DNA of 64,000 nt, from the NCBI GenBank assembly GCA_013423325.1, contig BLJB01000201.1:62001-126000 (forward strand). Direction: 5' to 3'. Below the pieces are notes generated by a model. The model saw only the letters and a list, made by a program, of their open reading frames with translations, was not told the origin of the DNA and did no database searches. Shown here piece by piece: positions 33,488-44,393 of this stretch. A program made the translations under genes and the position numbers. Origin of the DNA: Usnea hakonensis (taxonomy: Eukaryota; Ascomycota; Lecanoromycetes; Lecanorales; Parmeliaceae). The first letter of the stretch is position 1; every line of letters starts with the position of its first letter.

Positions 33488-36400
33488 TCAAGACTGTCCC
33501 ACGGCAACCACCTCCGCCATCTGAACCGCATACAAACGATCGAACGCGGCGACAAAAAGTGTCTCACCCGCCAACGCGAAATTAGCAATCTGCACCCCGG
33601 CCTTGCCATCGATGCCAAACGCCGCCGCGTTAAAGACCCCGAGCACCTTGCCCTTGGCACTGCGCACAACTACGCCCTCGCCCTCGGCCGTCCAGACCCT
33701 ACCCGCATCATCGACATGGATCCCGTCCGCGTATCCTGTGCGGACGAGGCCGAAGACGCGCTTGTTAACCGGAAGAGCCGCGTCGTCGAGATCGTAGGCG
33801 TAGATGTTCGGACCGGCTGTAGGCGCGTAGCCCTGGTTGCCCTCCGCAGAACCGCCGGCGTGTGTGCTGAGGCTGTCGGTTACGTAGAGTGTTTTCTGAT
33901 CCGGAGAGACACGGACGCCGTTCGGGATCGGAATGTCGAGGCGGCTGATGACGGGCAGCAAGGTTTGTTCTTGCGGGTCCCAGCGCCAGACGCCGTTGGG
34001 TAAGGCGACGGGCCGGTCGAGGTTGGGCGTGACAGCGCCGGGCTCAAGGGCGGTGAAGAAGCTCGTGAAGAAGAGGTAGGAGGCGTCGGTGTGGGGGTGG
34101 CGGACCCAGACTAGATCGTCGACGAGGGTGATGGGGAGGCCGAAGTAGGAGTTGAAGAGCGTGGAGGTGCGGAGGGTGGTCGGGTCCGTGACTGTGACGC
34201 CCGCGCCGGGAGTCAGGCCACCGATGTAGACACTGCCGGAGAAGTGGTATCCGCCGGCGCCGTAAGGGACTTGGGTTATGGTGCGGAATTGGCGGGTGCG
34301 CTTGTTGTACGCTGTTATGCAGCCGGGCGCTGGGTAGCTGGTGAAATCGTGATCTTAGCAATGGAACATCCCGATTAAAAAGATGAATGGAGAGTCAGAT
34401 ACCGGGCATACGTGCTGGTAAACCAGACTTCGTCGAGTGAGGGGATGTAAATCCCCGCTTCGAAAAAGGCGCCACTGTCCGGGCGGTTGGTCACAAGTTG
34501 AACAGATGCCTCGGGCCCAACGATGCGCGCAAATTCATCATCGTAGGCCGTAAACGTGGATTGCGCAGCCGTTGCAAATAGTTCGTTGACCCGAGCATCT
34601 GATGTGATTGTGCCCTTGAAGAAAGTGTCTGTGAGGTCACCAGTGAAGTTGGCTGGTAGCAGAAAGGTCAGCTCGTACGGCACGCGCGTGACGGAGGTAC
34701 ATGTGGGCGCGGCGCCTCCGAGGACCCGTGCGATTGTCTGAGTCACCCTGCTTGAGATGTCCGTCGCTGTGGACTCTTCGTTTATCAAATCGCCATTAGT
34801 AGTCGTAGTGTGCTCGTGCGTAAGGCTGCCATTCGTCTTGTTGATGGATTCCTTGTGCTCGCAATGTCCATTGGTCGTCGTGTTCGGCCTCTCGTGCATA
34901 GACTCGCCATTCACCAGCTTAATACCGTTTGTGCTGTGCCCTGTCCCGTTAGTAGGCGGCAGGTTGCCCTTGAAGGATTTGCCATCTAGCTGATCTAACA
35001 ACGACGCGCCCATCTTCTCTCTTAGGCTGCTGGTAGTCAAAGGCAGCTTCTCAGAATAATTGTATGCCGTCCACACATAGGGAATAACTTCGAACGCCTT
35101 TTCATCTTCTATGCCGGGCATGACATCGCTCACCAGCCGCTTCAAGTAGGGACGGAAGAGACAGCCTTCGATGAACGCTGCCTGCAGCTTCCACGCATCT
35201 GCTGAGTCAGAAAGCAAAGACCCAAAATAAGTTCTAGTCAGCTGCTCAACATCTACCGATGGGATCGTAGCGAGTGAGTCTGCCTTAGACGAGGGCGATA
35301 AAGGCTCCTTAGAAGATACGTTCAATGCTGCGAGTACATAGCTCTCGGCAAGTACAATCGAGCCGTACGTGACTTTTTCAATCCAAAGGAAGCTCGGCGC
35401 AGTGTCCGTAAAACTTAGAAGGAATTCTTGCGCCACCGCGATAGCGCTGTCAATTTTGGTACGGAAAGGTGCTATAAAAGGCAATATTGAGGCCTTGGAT
35501 ATTGTTAAGGTGGCATACGCTGTTACCTCTCGTGAATTTGAGGGACCCCATGATCCATTCGAATTCTGTACCATGAGCGTGTGCACCAGAATCTGGTAGA
35601 GCGAAATCAAGACCTGGTCAACAATTAAAGTGGTGGGAACGGCTGAGAGTTCCCCCCTTCCCCAGACTTGGAGGAGACTAGAGAAGGCCTCTGCCATGAG
35701 CATGGAGGGATAGAACTCGGAGAGATTCTTGTAAGAGGATAGAGTCAGTCGTGGCCTTTGAAAGTAACAGGAACAGGAGAAGAGCCAGGAACAAACGCAC
35801 CCACTTGTCGTCAATGACACCTTTGCTCTTCCACCATTCCGAGCTCAGAAAAGTTGCTACCTTGGTGACCTGCGGAGCCAATGCGGATACATCTGGCTGA
35901 GATAAAAGAGCAACTAAGACATTGCAATTGGCGGAAAAACTCGGGTTTCTTTCTCTCTCATAGGTACGAAAATGTGACTCGCCTTCAAATTCGTCTAGTA
36001 GACCTTGGTGCGGTGCAGGATGCCCGAGAAGACTCAATGTGAGCAAGGTCTTAGCAGTATCATCCGCATCAACCCCGACATTACGAGCTAGAGGCAAGAT
36101 GGTCAGAACTTTCATTCCTACATATCACCCAAGAAATTTTTTAATACCGAAACCCATTCGGCCATTTTGTTCATCTAACGACTTTCTCAAGAGCGAGGCA
36201 AATTGTCCAGCACGAGCCTCACCAATATCGTCGATTGTGAAACCCCCTTCTAATAGTGTCGTCAAGACCTGCATTGAACGTGTGATCAGGGTGACATGTC
36301 AAATGTATTTCAATTGAAATATGCACAGAAACACCTACCCACGTTACATCGAAAAAGGTGGACGGAAATGCACTTGGGACTCCCCCATTCCCTCGTCCAG

Positions 36401-37118
36401 TGCCTGCCGCGATGGTCCGCTTGAGGTACTCTTCTGATTCATCGTCCCAAGAGGAGGAGTACATCAAGCAGGCAGCGGTGGATGAAGGAGAAGCCATATA
36501 TGCGCCAAAGGTCTTGTGGTGGCGGACTTTGTCGTAGTCCAGCTTGCCTGCAAAAGCCTCGAGCGAATGAAGAGCGGTGGTTTTGACCGGGGAGTAAAGA
36601 TGAGCGAGCTTGAATTGTGAAAGCTTGGAATGATTAAGTTTCATCAGGCTTGCACGTCCCGTAAAGTCGAAATAGAACCCTTGCTCTTCTAACAGCCCTA
36701 ACATGGCCGGCACTAGAACCTCGAAGCCAACATGGACGGCCTTATCTACATCCCAAACCTGTAGCTGTACGCGCAGAGATTTGGTTGCTGACGATAGCCG
36801 ATGATTGAGCTCCTCCGGAGAATGTTCTGTGATCTGATAGGGATTCATCTGATGCAACTTCAGAGCCAGCAGCGATGCTGCTGTGTTCAAGATTCCGTCC
36901 ACATCTGCGGCATAGGAAGGCCAACCTCCATCAGGAAGCTGCGAGTTGATGATGTAGCGGAAGGACTCTGGGAAAAGCCAGATTTTGCCGTTTTCCGTAG
37001 GCTTGGCCACCATTGAAATCCATGCTGTGTCGTAGATTGCACATGTAAAGAAGCCCACGTCCCCATTCTGGAATTGGATGAGATCGATCAGGTCGCGTAC
37101 CTTCGATCGGAGGCTCAT
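33488..37118 (-). CDS. Class II diterpene cyclase fused to SMP-30/gluconolactonase-like propeller
   Basis: Five exons (36339-37118, 36148-36268, 35801-36087, 34412-35727, 33488-34337) splice in phase to 1118 codons, 1117 aa. Residues 1 to about 620 match the gamma-beta half of fungal bifunctional CPS/KS: Y-D-T-A-W near the start, S-Q-L-P-D-G-G-W, M-A-S-P-S-S-T-A-A, and the class II acid motif D-A-D-D at 307-310, which protonates GGPP. After I-P-Y-V-W-T-A-Y-N (about 611-619) the class I alpha domain is missing: no DDxxD-like motif, no NSE/DTE motif. An Asn/Thr/Gly/His linker (about 650-715) leads to A-Y-D-D-E-F-A-R-I-V and a full SMP-30 domain (about 780-1117) with G-I-Y-I-P-S-L-D-E-V-W-F-T-S and I-P-N-G-V-R-V-S-P-D. 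No signal peptide. Predicted: makes a labdane-type diphosphate, with a lactone-handling second domain. The fused activity is inference. Confidence 0.88.
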
Positions 37119-37730
37119 TGTTTACGCAAAACCTCCGGTGCTAATGGCGTAAGTCTCTATAGCACAACGTCCTACTAAATACAACGAACTGTAGCACTTT
37201 CAACCAATAAGTAAGCCCCGAGCGTCCAATCATGTTGTCTACCAAAGGTCAAGTAAGCATTACGGCAATGCAAGGATACAATGCACGTCCTAGTAATCTG
37301 AAAAAGATGAGGAAGAAGAATGAGATAAGCTAGTCAGGAGCGATGAAGGATTGAGGTGTGTGATTAATGTGATCCATTATTCGGATCCATCAACCCGACA
37401 ATCGCGATCCCTTCGATCGTCCCTTTCGGAGCGGAGTACACGAGAATCACTACTATCTTCTTCTTTACTGGAGCACTTGCATTTGCATCCAGAGGAATGA
37501 TGCGAAAAGGGATGCATCAGATTGTCGGACAGAACAAGAGCGGGTCTTGTACAGACACTGGTACCTAAACCGGTCTCCACCGGACGTACCGGCACGGGTA
37601 CCTTAGAGAATCATACCAATATGGCTATCGTTGACTCTCGCTGTACTTATCGTCAAAAGAAAATTAATTGCACTTGCTGTGAGATTTGAAGCTTGAATCG
37701 AACAGACGTCGCTGCTTCCTTTTAGGCGGA
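37119..37730. promoter_or_regulatory. Shared promoter of cyclase fusion and phosphatase-fold gene
   Basis: 612 bp between divergent starts. Contains TCGGATCCATC at 37381-37391, identical over 11 bp to a site in the P450/P450 promoter. Several CGG and CCG triplets nearby could serve a Zn2Cys6 regulator. No gene frame is supported. Confidence 0.5.
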
Positions 37731-38420
37731 ATGGCATCTATCCTCGAGCCGCCTTTCGTACAGGTCGAAGGTGTCAGCAATTTCCGCTCCATAGGCGGAT
37801 ACCCTATTGTCTCTCCTTTCCACTCCCACAAACGTTCTATCCGCCACGACTTCATCTACCGCAGCGCCGACCCCTGCTACATCACACTGGCTGGACGCGC
37901 CAAAGTTCTCTCCCTCGGCATCACCACAGTCTACGACCTGCGCTCCCAACCCGAAGTCGAGAAGCAGCTGGCCAAAGATCCTTCTACGGCGGCGCCCATC
38001 GCCAACGGTGTCGCCCGCCGCTTCGTCCCTGTGTTCGCGCACCAAGACTGGAGCCCTGAAGCCATAGTGGAGCGCCACTCTGCCTATGCCGACTCCAACG
38101 GCACTGCAGGCTACGTGAGCGCGTATGCCGAGATTTTGAAGCAGGGTGGCGGGGCCTTCCGCGAGATCCTGCTACATGTCCGAGATCGGCCGGGCGACGC
38201 GTTGCTGTGCCATTGCAGCGCGGGGAAGGATCGCACAGGTGTAGTAATAGCGGTATTATTAAAGATTGCGGGATGCGCTGACCAAGTTGTTGCGAAAGAG
38301 TATGAGCTGAGCGAGCTTGGGTTGGCGGCGAGGAGGGAGTTTATAGTGCAGTATTTGATGAAAGCCGAGGGGTTGCAGGGAAGTAGAGAAAAGGCTGAAA
38401 AGGTTGCCGGTGCCAAGTAG
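37731..38420 (+). CDS. Tyrosine-phosphatase-fold protein (Y_phosphatase3 family)
   Basis: Intronless protein of 229 aa from the ATG at 37731, which directly precedes the conserved opening (P-P-F-V-Q-V-E-G-V-S-N-F-R-S-I-G-G-Y). The P-loop C-H-C-S-A-G-K-D-R-T-G holds the catalytic Cys and Arg of the CX5R class. Further marks are R-S-A-D-P and V-Y-D-L-R-S-Q-P-E-V. Family members dephosphorylate proteins or small molecules and are common fungal housekeeping proteins. Here it lies back-to-back with the class II cyclase and is followed by a P450. A class II cyclase leaves the diphosphate on its product, so a role in removing it is a reasonable but unproven idea; a protein or lipid phosphatase unrelated to the pathway is the alternative. 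Confidence 0.88.
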   Translation: MASILEPPFVQVEGVSNFRSIGGYPIVSPFHSHKRSIRHDFIYRSADPCYITLAGRAKVLSLGITTVYDLRSQPEVEKQLAKDPSTAAPIANGVARRFVPVFAHQDWSPEAIVERHSAYADSNGTAGYVSAYAEILKQGGGAFREILLHVRDRPGDALLCHCSAGKDRTGVVIAVLLKIAGCADQVVAKEYELSELGLAARREFIVQYLMKAEGLQGSREKAEKVAGAK

Positions 38421-38896
38421 GTCTCTTTTCCCTACATAAACTTTCAAAGTACGCCAGTATTTGTCTTCTCATTCCAATGAATTGTAAAAATAGTATATCG
38501 TGTAACTTCGGCATGGATTGGCGACGAGTACTGATTCGTGCAGATATGAGAGCATGTTGGCAACGCTTCAGATGATGAGCGATAAATATGGGGGCGTTGA
38601 GGGTTATTTGAAGACTCAATGTAGCTTATGCGAGGATGACATTGCTATCATACGGAATAATCTCATCTCGGAAGAGGTGCCGATATTTGCTTGATAGGTC
38701 TACATCAGGTGCTCGTCTCGAAGTTGTCCACTCTGAAACATCGTGGGCATGAGCTCTGAGATACAAGTATGTCTGGACTGATGTGCTGTCCAGTGCTGCA
38801 TCAGAGTCGTCTCTTGATATTGACGCATTCACAGCATAAAATCCATGTTCTATAGTTTATACGTCGCATCGATGTCAGAACGAGCCAAGACGTCTC
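38421..38896. other. Convergent intergenic region
   Basis: 476 bp between phosphatase and P450 3' ends. Short minus frames only (38341-38619, 38626-38832), no resemblance to a protein family. Confidence 0.5.
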
Positions 38897-40677
38897 TTAC
38901 ATCTTTCTAGCTCTCAACTTGCACATCAAAGGGGGCTTGTCCCAGACCACATATGTTTTCTGGCCCTTGATCCAATGCTTGCTCTCCGAACATAGCTCGA
39001 TGTCAAATCTCCAGAGAAGCCTTGCCAGAATAGTACGCATCTCATTGTACGCCAGATTCCTCCCCAAACAGGCGCCAGGACCCACGAGAAACGACTGGAA
39101 CGAGCCGCGGGCATCGTGGAAGAAGGGCGACTTGGGATCCTTGGTGGCGGGCTCAAGCCAGCGTTCTGGGTAGAAATGGTCGGATTCAAAGAAGTAAACG
39201 GGGGAGCGAGCGGCTGCAAGGCGAGAGACTCCAACACCCATCTGCAGGGACATGGAAATACCATGTAAGCGTCAAGCTCTATAATGCTGGGTGGGCAAGA
39301 AATACAGGGAAACTTACTCCACCAGGGACCTCGCATCCAGCAATTTCAGTAATGCCGGGGGGAGTCAATCGTTGACTGAGAAATGGAGCTGGCGGGTAGA
39401 GTCGGAGTGCCTCATCCAAGCATGCTAGCATGTAAGTGAGACGAGAAGACGCACTCGTGAAGTTGATGTCACTCTCCGCCTTGAACGTGCTGCGAACTTC
39501 CTCCGTGACCTAAGCGTACGATGAGAATGATGACTTTCGTACCAAGTACTGCCGTTAATTAAGAAAATGCGAGTGTTGTCATACCTTGTGTAGAGCACCT
39601 GAGTTGGTGCAAAGCAGATATGTTGCGCCCGAGAGCAGAGTCGCTGTAGTCTCGGAGCCGGCCATAATAAGTGTGCTTGCAGTTCGGATTATCTCACCTT
39701 CGGTCATGCCTTTGTCGGATTCGTCTTTATGTTTCAGAATGTAGGACATGAAGTCTCTGCGTTCTTCCAGCGTCCCCTTGGCAAGGCGCTTCAATACAGT
39801 TTTTCGACTGTAGTCTTTGTGGGTCTTCCTCGACGCTCTCAACTCCGAAGAAGCCAGCATGCCGATAATGAGCTTAGCACCTGGATACGTGGCAAAAGAG
39901 CGAATGACGTTGAATGCGCGGATGTTCTTGAAGACAGACGAGACCCACGAGTGATACACGCCGTTTTTGAGAGATTGGAAAGACTCGCCAAAAGCCAGGT
40001 CGCTAATGATGTCAAAGGTGGCGAAATTGTACCATTTCACCAAGTCGACCTTGGCACCATTTTCGGCAGTTTCTGTAAGCTTTTCAATGAGTAGATTGAT
40101 GTAGCCTGTGATCAAATCTTCCTGCTCCCTCAGAGCCCTCTCGGAAAAAGCGTGCGAAAGCTGACGGCGGATGCGAGCGTGGTCTGCATGGGTGGAATTG
40201 ATAATGTCAGCGGGAGTATCGGGTTTATCATGTACAAAAGCGAATCTAGGCCACTTGGCCAGATAGTTCGGGTGAGCATAGATATCCTTCCATGCCCGCT
40301 CGTCCACGAACGCCAGCTCGTCCGGAGATATGCGGACAACGGGCCCGTATTTGGCATGTAGCTCGCATAATCTGTTGTCGATATCACCGTTGGCGCATGT
40401 CATATCCTTGAAGACATGGAAGGCGGACCAGAGCTTGGGACCGGGAAATTTGCTGGCTGGATGGATATAGGCATTGTAAATAGCAACTCCCAGGAAGTAC
40501 ACAGTGAACTATGTAAAGAAGCGGTCAGTACGATGGTGGTAATTCCACAGTTTCACGGCTCGGTCTTATTGTGGATTGACTGACACATGGAGTCAGAAGA
40601 CCTGCAACGTATAAGATATAATGCGCGATATTCGCCAAAGCCTCCAGTCCGAGTAACATATTGACGGTTGCGAACAT
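38897..40677 (-). CDS. Cytochrome P450, CYP65-like
   Basis: Four exons (40602-40677, 39595-40508, 39318-39509, 38897-39241) give 509 codons, 508 aa. Start M-F-A-T-V-N-M at 40677, then a membrane helix, hinge H-P-A-S-K-F-P-G-P, I-helix A-G-S-E-T-T, K-helix E-A-L-R-L-Y-P-P, and the haem loop F-L-V-G-P-G-A-C-L-G. The position before A-C usually holds Arg in this family; here it is Gly, a small departure that need not harm haem binding. The sequence is clearly related to the other CYP65-like P450 at 28.4-30.3 kb, so the two may be an old duplication serving two oxidation steps. ER membrane enzyme; divergent from the BVMO gene. Confidence 0.92.
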
Positions 40678-41302
40678 CTAGCAAGGACGATGGAGAGGAA
40701 GTAGTCCAAACAAATGCTGCGTAGAAATATTGGTCTCGGGATTCGTTTAGATTACGGGATCACGTCGAGCTTGGTTATTGACACTATCCCCTTTATTAGC
40801 CATCTTTAGAAGATAAGAAAAGAATCTCAGGTCTGGACAACGCTTGGGTATGACATGAGAGCTAGCTACTCCCAATCCCAACCATCAAAGACATGCTTAG
40901 GCGAGCAGATTGCGAGGATAGTTGAAGGACGGAAGCAAAATGGATAAACCTTATGTTGTCACTTGTATACACGGTGGGATCGGCCAAGCGCTTAGAGAGA
41001 AGGGACCGAGATGCTCCAACGGATCGCCGATGATTTCAATTCCAAACAAAACAATAACCTTAACCAAGATCCAAATCTGTATAGGTACCTCGGTAGAACT
41101 GAGACCAAAGAATTCGCCCGGCATGAAGGGGTGAAGTAAATTTACCCAATACCTTATAATCAATGAAGCTTTCAGTCCTACTCTCTGCTTCTTGTGCGAC
41201 ACCTCCATGCCAGCTTACCCCCAACGCCAGGATTCTCCGAGGGTGAATACCGACAGATTTCGTTCGGTTCATTTTCAAACGAGACAGATATTAAAAGTCT
41301 AG
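40678..41302. promoter_or_regulatory. Shared promoter of P450 and BVMO genes
   Basis: 625 bp between divergent starts. ACGGATCGCCG at about 41018 is a partial form of the CGGATC site seen in other cluster promoters. Short frames here are not supported as genes. Confidence 0.45.
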
Positions 41303-43178
41303 ATGCCCGCTTCGGGTATCAATGGCCCCAGCTATGAGCCTGTGGAAAGCTCAACCAAGGATCCAATCTTCCAGCCCCAGCGAAGACTCAAGGTCGCAGT
41401 GATAGGCGCTGGCGCATCTGGTTTGCTACTCGCATACAAATTGCAACGTCACTTCGACAACTTAAACCTCAAGGTCTACGAGAAGAATCCGGCAGTCTCG
41501 GGAGTCTGGTTTGAAAACGTAGGTCATCTTGTATTTCGAAGCAATAAATGGGAAGACGTAGCCTGCTCATGCTCTGTAGACCTATCCGGGATGTGCATGT
41601 GACGTTCCTGCTCACTGTGAGCTAGATCTTTAGTATCCCCATGATTCCCATGTGCTCATCGCTGGCTGCAGGTTATACCTGGTCATTTGAGCCGAAGACT
41701 GATTGGTCTGCCAACTACGCCAGTGCCTCAGAGATTCGCCAGTACTTCACGGACTTCTGCAAACGCTATGGCCTGTTCAAATACATCTCACTGGAGCACG
41801 AAGTACTTGGTGCGGAATGGTCAGAAGATGACGCGGAATGGCAACTCAACGTTAGGAACTTGCGAACCAACGTAGAGCTGCAAAGTACAGCTCATGTCCT
41901 GGTCAACGCGACTGGCATTCTCAACAAATGGAAATGGCCTCTAATACCGGGTCTCCATTCCTTTAGAGGCAAATTGATACATAGCGCAGCGTGGGATATT
42001 AATGTTGACCTCTCGGGTAAAACTGTTGGTTTGATTGGGAATGGGTAGAACCTCGAATATCGTCCTTTCAATCAGGAGACCTCGGGCTAATGACGACTGG
42101 TAGATCTTCTGGGATACAAATGTTGCCAGCAATCAGACCCCAGGTGAAAAAGCTCTTCCATTTCGTCCGCCAGCCAACTTGGATTGCCCCTCCGGTGGGC
42201 GAAGAGTACAAAAAGTACAGTGACGAGGATATTCAAGGATTTGCCTCGGATTCAGAACACCACATCAACATGCGGCGAAAAATCGAGTCCAGAATGAACA
42301 GCACTTTTGAAACGTTCCGCAAAGGGTCTTTGATGCAGCAGACGTCCCGGGAATACGTGCAGTCCTCAATGACGAAGAAGCTCAATAACCACGAGCTGTC
42401 CAAGCAGCTGATTCCCCAATTCGCTTTTGGATGTCGCAGGCCCTCGCCAGGAACTGGATACCTGGAGTCGCTTTTAGATGAAAAGGTTGAGACCGTCGTC
42501 GGCAACATCGATCGCATTTCGGAGGAGGGTGTCATCTCCGAAAACGGCACAACATACCCCGTCGACATTCTCATCTGCGCAACTGGTTTCGACACGACAT
42601 ACAAGCCTAATTTCCCCATCATAGGCAGCTCAGGTCAAAGCCTCCACGTTGTCTGGGAAGATGAAGTCCAGGGGTATCTTGGCCTCGCAGCACCACACTA
42701 TCCCAACTACTTCATGACACTCGGGCCAAATTGTCCCGTGGGCAACGGCCCAGTACTGATAACCATCGAACAGCAGGTCTCATACATCCAGCAGATGCTA
42801 TCCAAATTCCAGAAAGAGAATGTCCGGTCATTCGAAGTAAGGTCGGACGCCACTGAATCTTTCAACCGCTGGAAGGACGTATTCATGCAAGACATGGTCT
42901 GGACCCAGGCCTGCCGGACCTGGTACAAAACCGGCTTTGAGGGCGGTCGAATAGTCGCCCTGTGGCCCGGTTCCACGCTACACTATCTCGAAGCCATCAA
43001 AGCACCTCGGTACGAAGACTGGATATGGAACTACCAAAGAGGCGAAAATCCATGGGCTTTCTTGGGAAACGGACATAGTACGGCCGAGAAGCGACCTGGA
43101 GGGGACTTGGCGTGGTACATCCGCTCTCATGACGATTCCCCTGTGGATCCATGCTTGAAGATGACGACAGGTCCTTGA
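41303..43178 (+). CDS. FAD-dependent Baeyer-Villiger-type monooxygenase
   Basis: Four exons (41303-41518, 41580-41616, 41672-42044, 42104-43178) total exactly 567 codons, 566 aa. Exon 2 is only 37 bp but encodes the highly conserved Y-P-G-C-A-C-D-V-P-A-H. FAD fold G-A-G-A-S-G at about residue 38, the BVMO fingerprint F-R-G-K-L-I-H-S-A-A-W-D, NADPH fold G-N-G-S-S-G, and I-C-A-T-G-F-D-T-T near the C-terminal third. Class B enzymes of this kind insert one oxygen next to a ketone, giving an ester or lactone, or oxygenate other carbonyls. In this cluster it is the best candidate for ring expansion or carbon-carbon cleavage of an oxidised diterpene. Start at 41303 follows an in-frame-free leader. 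Confident on family. Confidence 0.94.
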
Positions 43179-43273
43179 AAAGGATTAGCATGTGACAACA
43201 GGTAGCAGACGAAAGAATAGCTGTCTGTAATGGTGTCATTGAATCTAAAACTTAAACAGGCTAAACCGGCGCT

Positions 43274-44393
43274 TCAACTCATGCGGTAAACCAAGCGCCC
43301 CAAAACCTTCCCCTTGGCCATATCTTGGAATCCTTCGTTGATCTGCTTCAGCTCTCTCATTTCATGGACAGGCTTGAGACCCCGTTGTGCTGCTATTTCA
43401 AGAGCTTCCACGAGCTCCTGCTTGGTCCCCTGGTTTGTCGCAATAAGTGAAAGGTCGCGTTTAATCATGTCCAGAATATTGACAGAAATTTCACTTCTAG
43501 GTACGCCAATAGCGATGATGCGGCCGTGCTTTTGTGTGACTCTGAAAGCGAGGTCGTAGGCAGGGTTGGCACCAGCTGCGACAATGGTAGCACTGAGCTG
43601 CGTGATGTTTGCATCCTCCAAGGCGGTGGAATTGTAGGCTTTGTCTGCGCCAGATTCTCTAGCGAGCTGAAGCCTGTCTTCGGCGACGTCGAAGGCATGT
43701 ACCTGATAGCCCATTGCTTTCGCGTACATGATAACCATGTGACCAACCCCGCCACAGCCAATGACATTTACTGCTCTACCACCGGTTAAGAACTGAGAGA
43801 CCTTCTTCAGAGCTCCGTATGCTGTAACACCTGCACACAGGAGAGGGGCCGCAATTTCGTCCGGCAGCGCATCTGGGATTTTTACTGTTGACAAAGGATC
43901 TGCAAGACAAAATTGACTGAAGCCGCCGTAGGGGCCTTTGAAGCCAACTGAAGTCTTCTTCTCGCAGAATCGGTGATTCCCGCTGATGCACTCGCTGCAG
44001 TCAAGGCATGTGGAGGATGAAGGCATGAAACCGACGCGGTCACCCTTTCCGAGGCCTCTGATGCTGCTACCAATAGCCTCGACGACGCCCACAGGCTCGT
44101 GACCGCAACAGTAAGGCGTGACTGCGCCGACGATCCCCATCCAGCCGGCAAGGTCCGAGCTACAGAGCGATGACGCCAGCACCTTGATGAGTATTTGATC
44201 GGAAGCAGGCTTAGGAATTGGCAGCTCCAGAATTTGCAATGGCTTGTTAAACTGTAAAGATCCTCAACACGTTAGCTTGACTTCAATTACAAGAGACGCA
44301 GCAACTGATCAAGTTGAAATGAATGCCTACTTCCACAACAGTGGCCGCGCACATGGTCGGCGCAGAGTGAGGACTTTCTATGAATTCGCCCAT
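43274..44393 (-). CDS. Zinc-dependent alcohol dehydrogenase (MDR family)
   Basis: Two exons (44331-44393 and 43274-44251) give 346 aa. Catalytic zinc region C-S-S-D with G-H-E-P-V-G; structural zinc cysteines in C-L-D-C-S-E-C-I-S-G-N-H-R-F-C; cofactor fold G-C-G-G-V-G. All expected ligands are present. The enzyme converts an alcohol to aldehyde or ketone with NAD(P)+. It ends 95 bp from the BVMO gene (tail-to-tail) and shares a 390-bp promoter with the aldehyde dehydrogenase, so the two probably act in sequence on one carbon, alcohol to acid (inference). Cytosolic; no targeting signal seen. Confidence 0.94.

Noticed and set aside
33488..37118. Reading the cyclase and the gluconolactonase-like part as two adjacent genes.
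   Set aside because: Exon 4 is open through both parts and all five exons keep phase for 1118 codons; no stop follows the cyclase part. A two-gene model would need an unseen intron or internal promoter. Kept as the test to refute the fusion.
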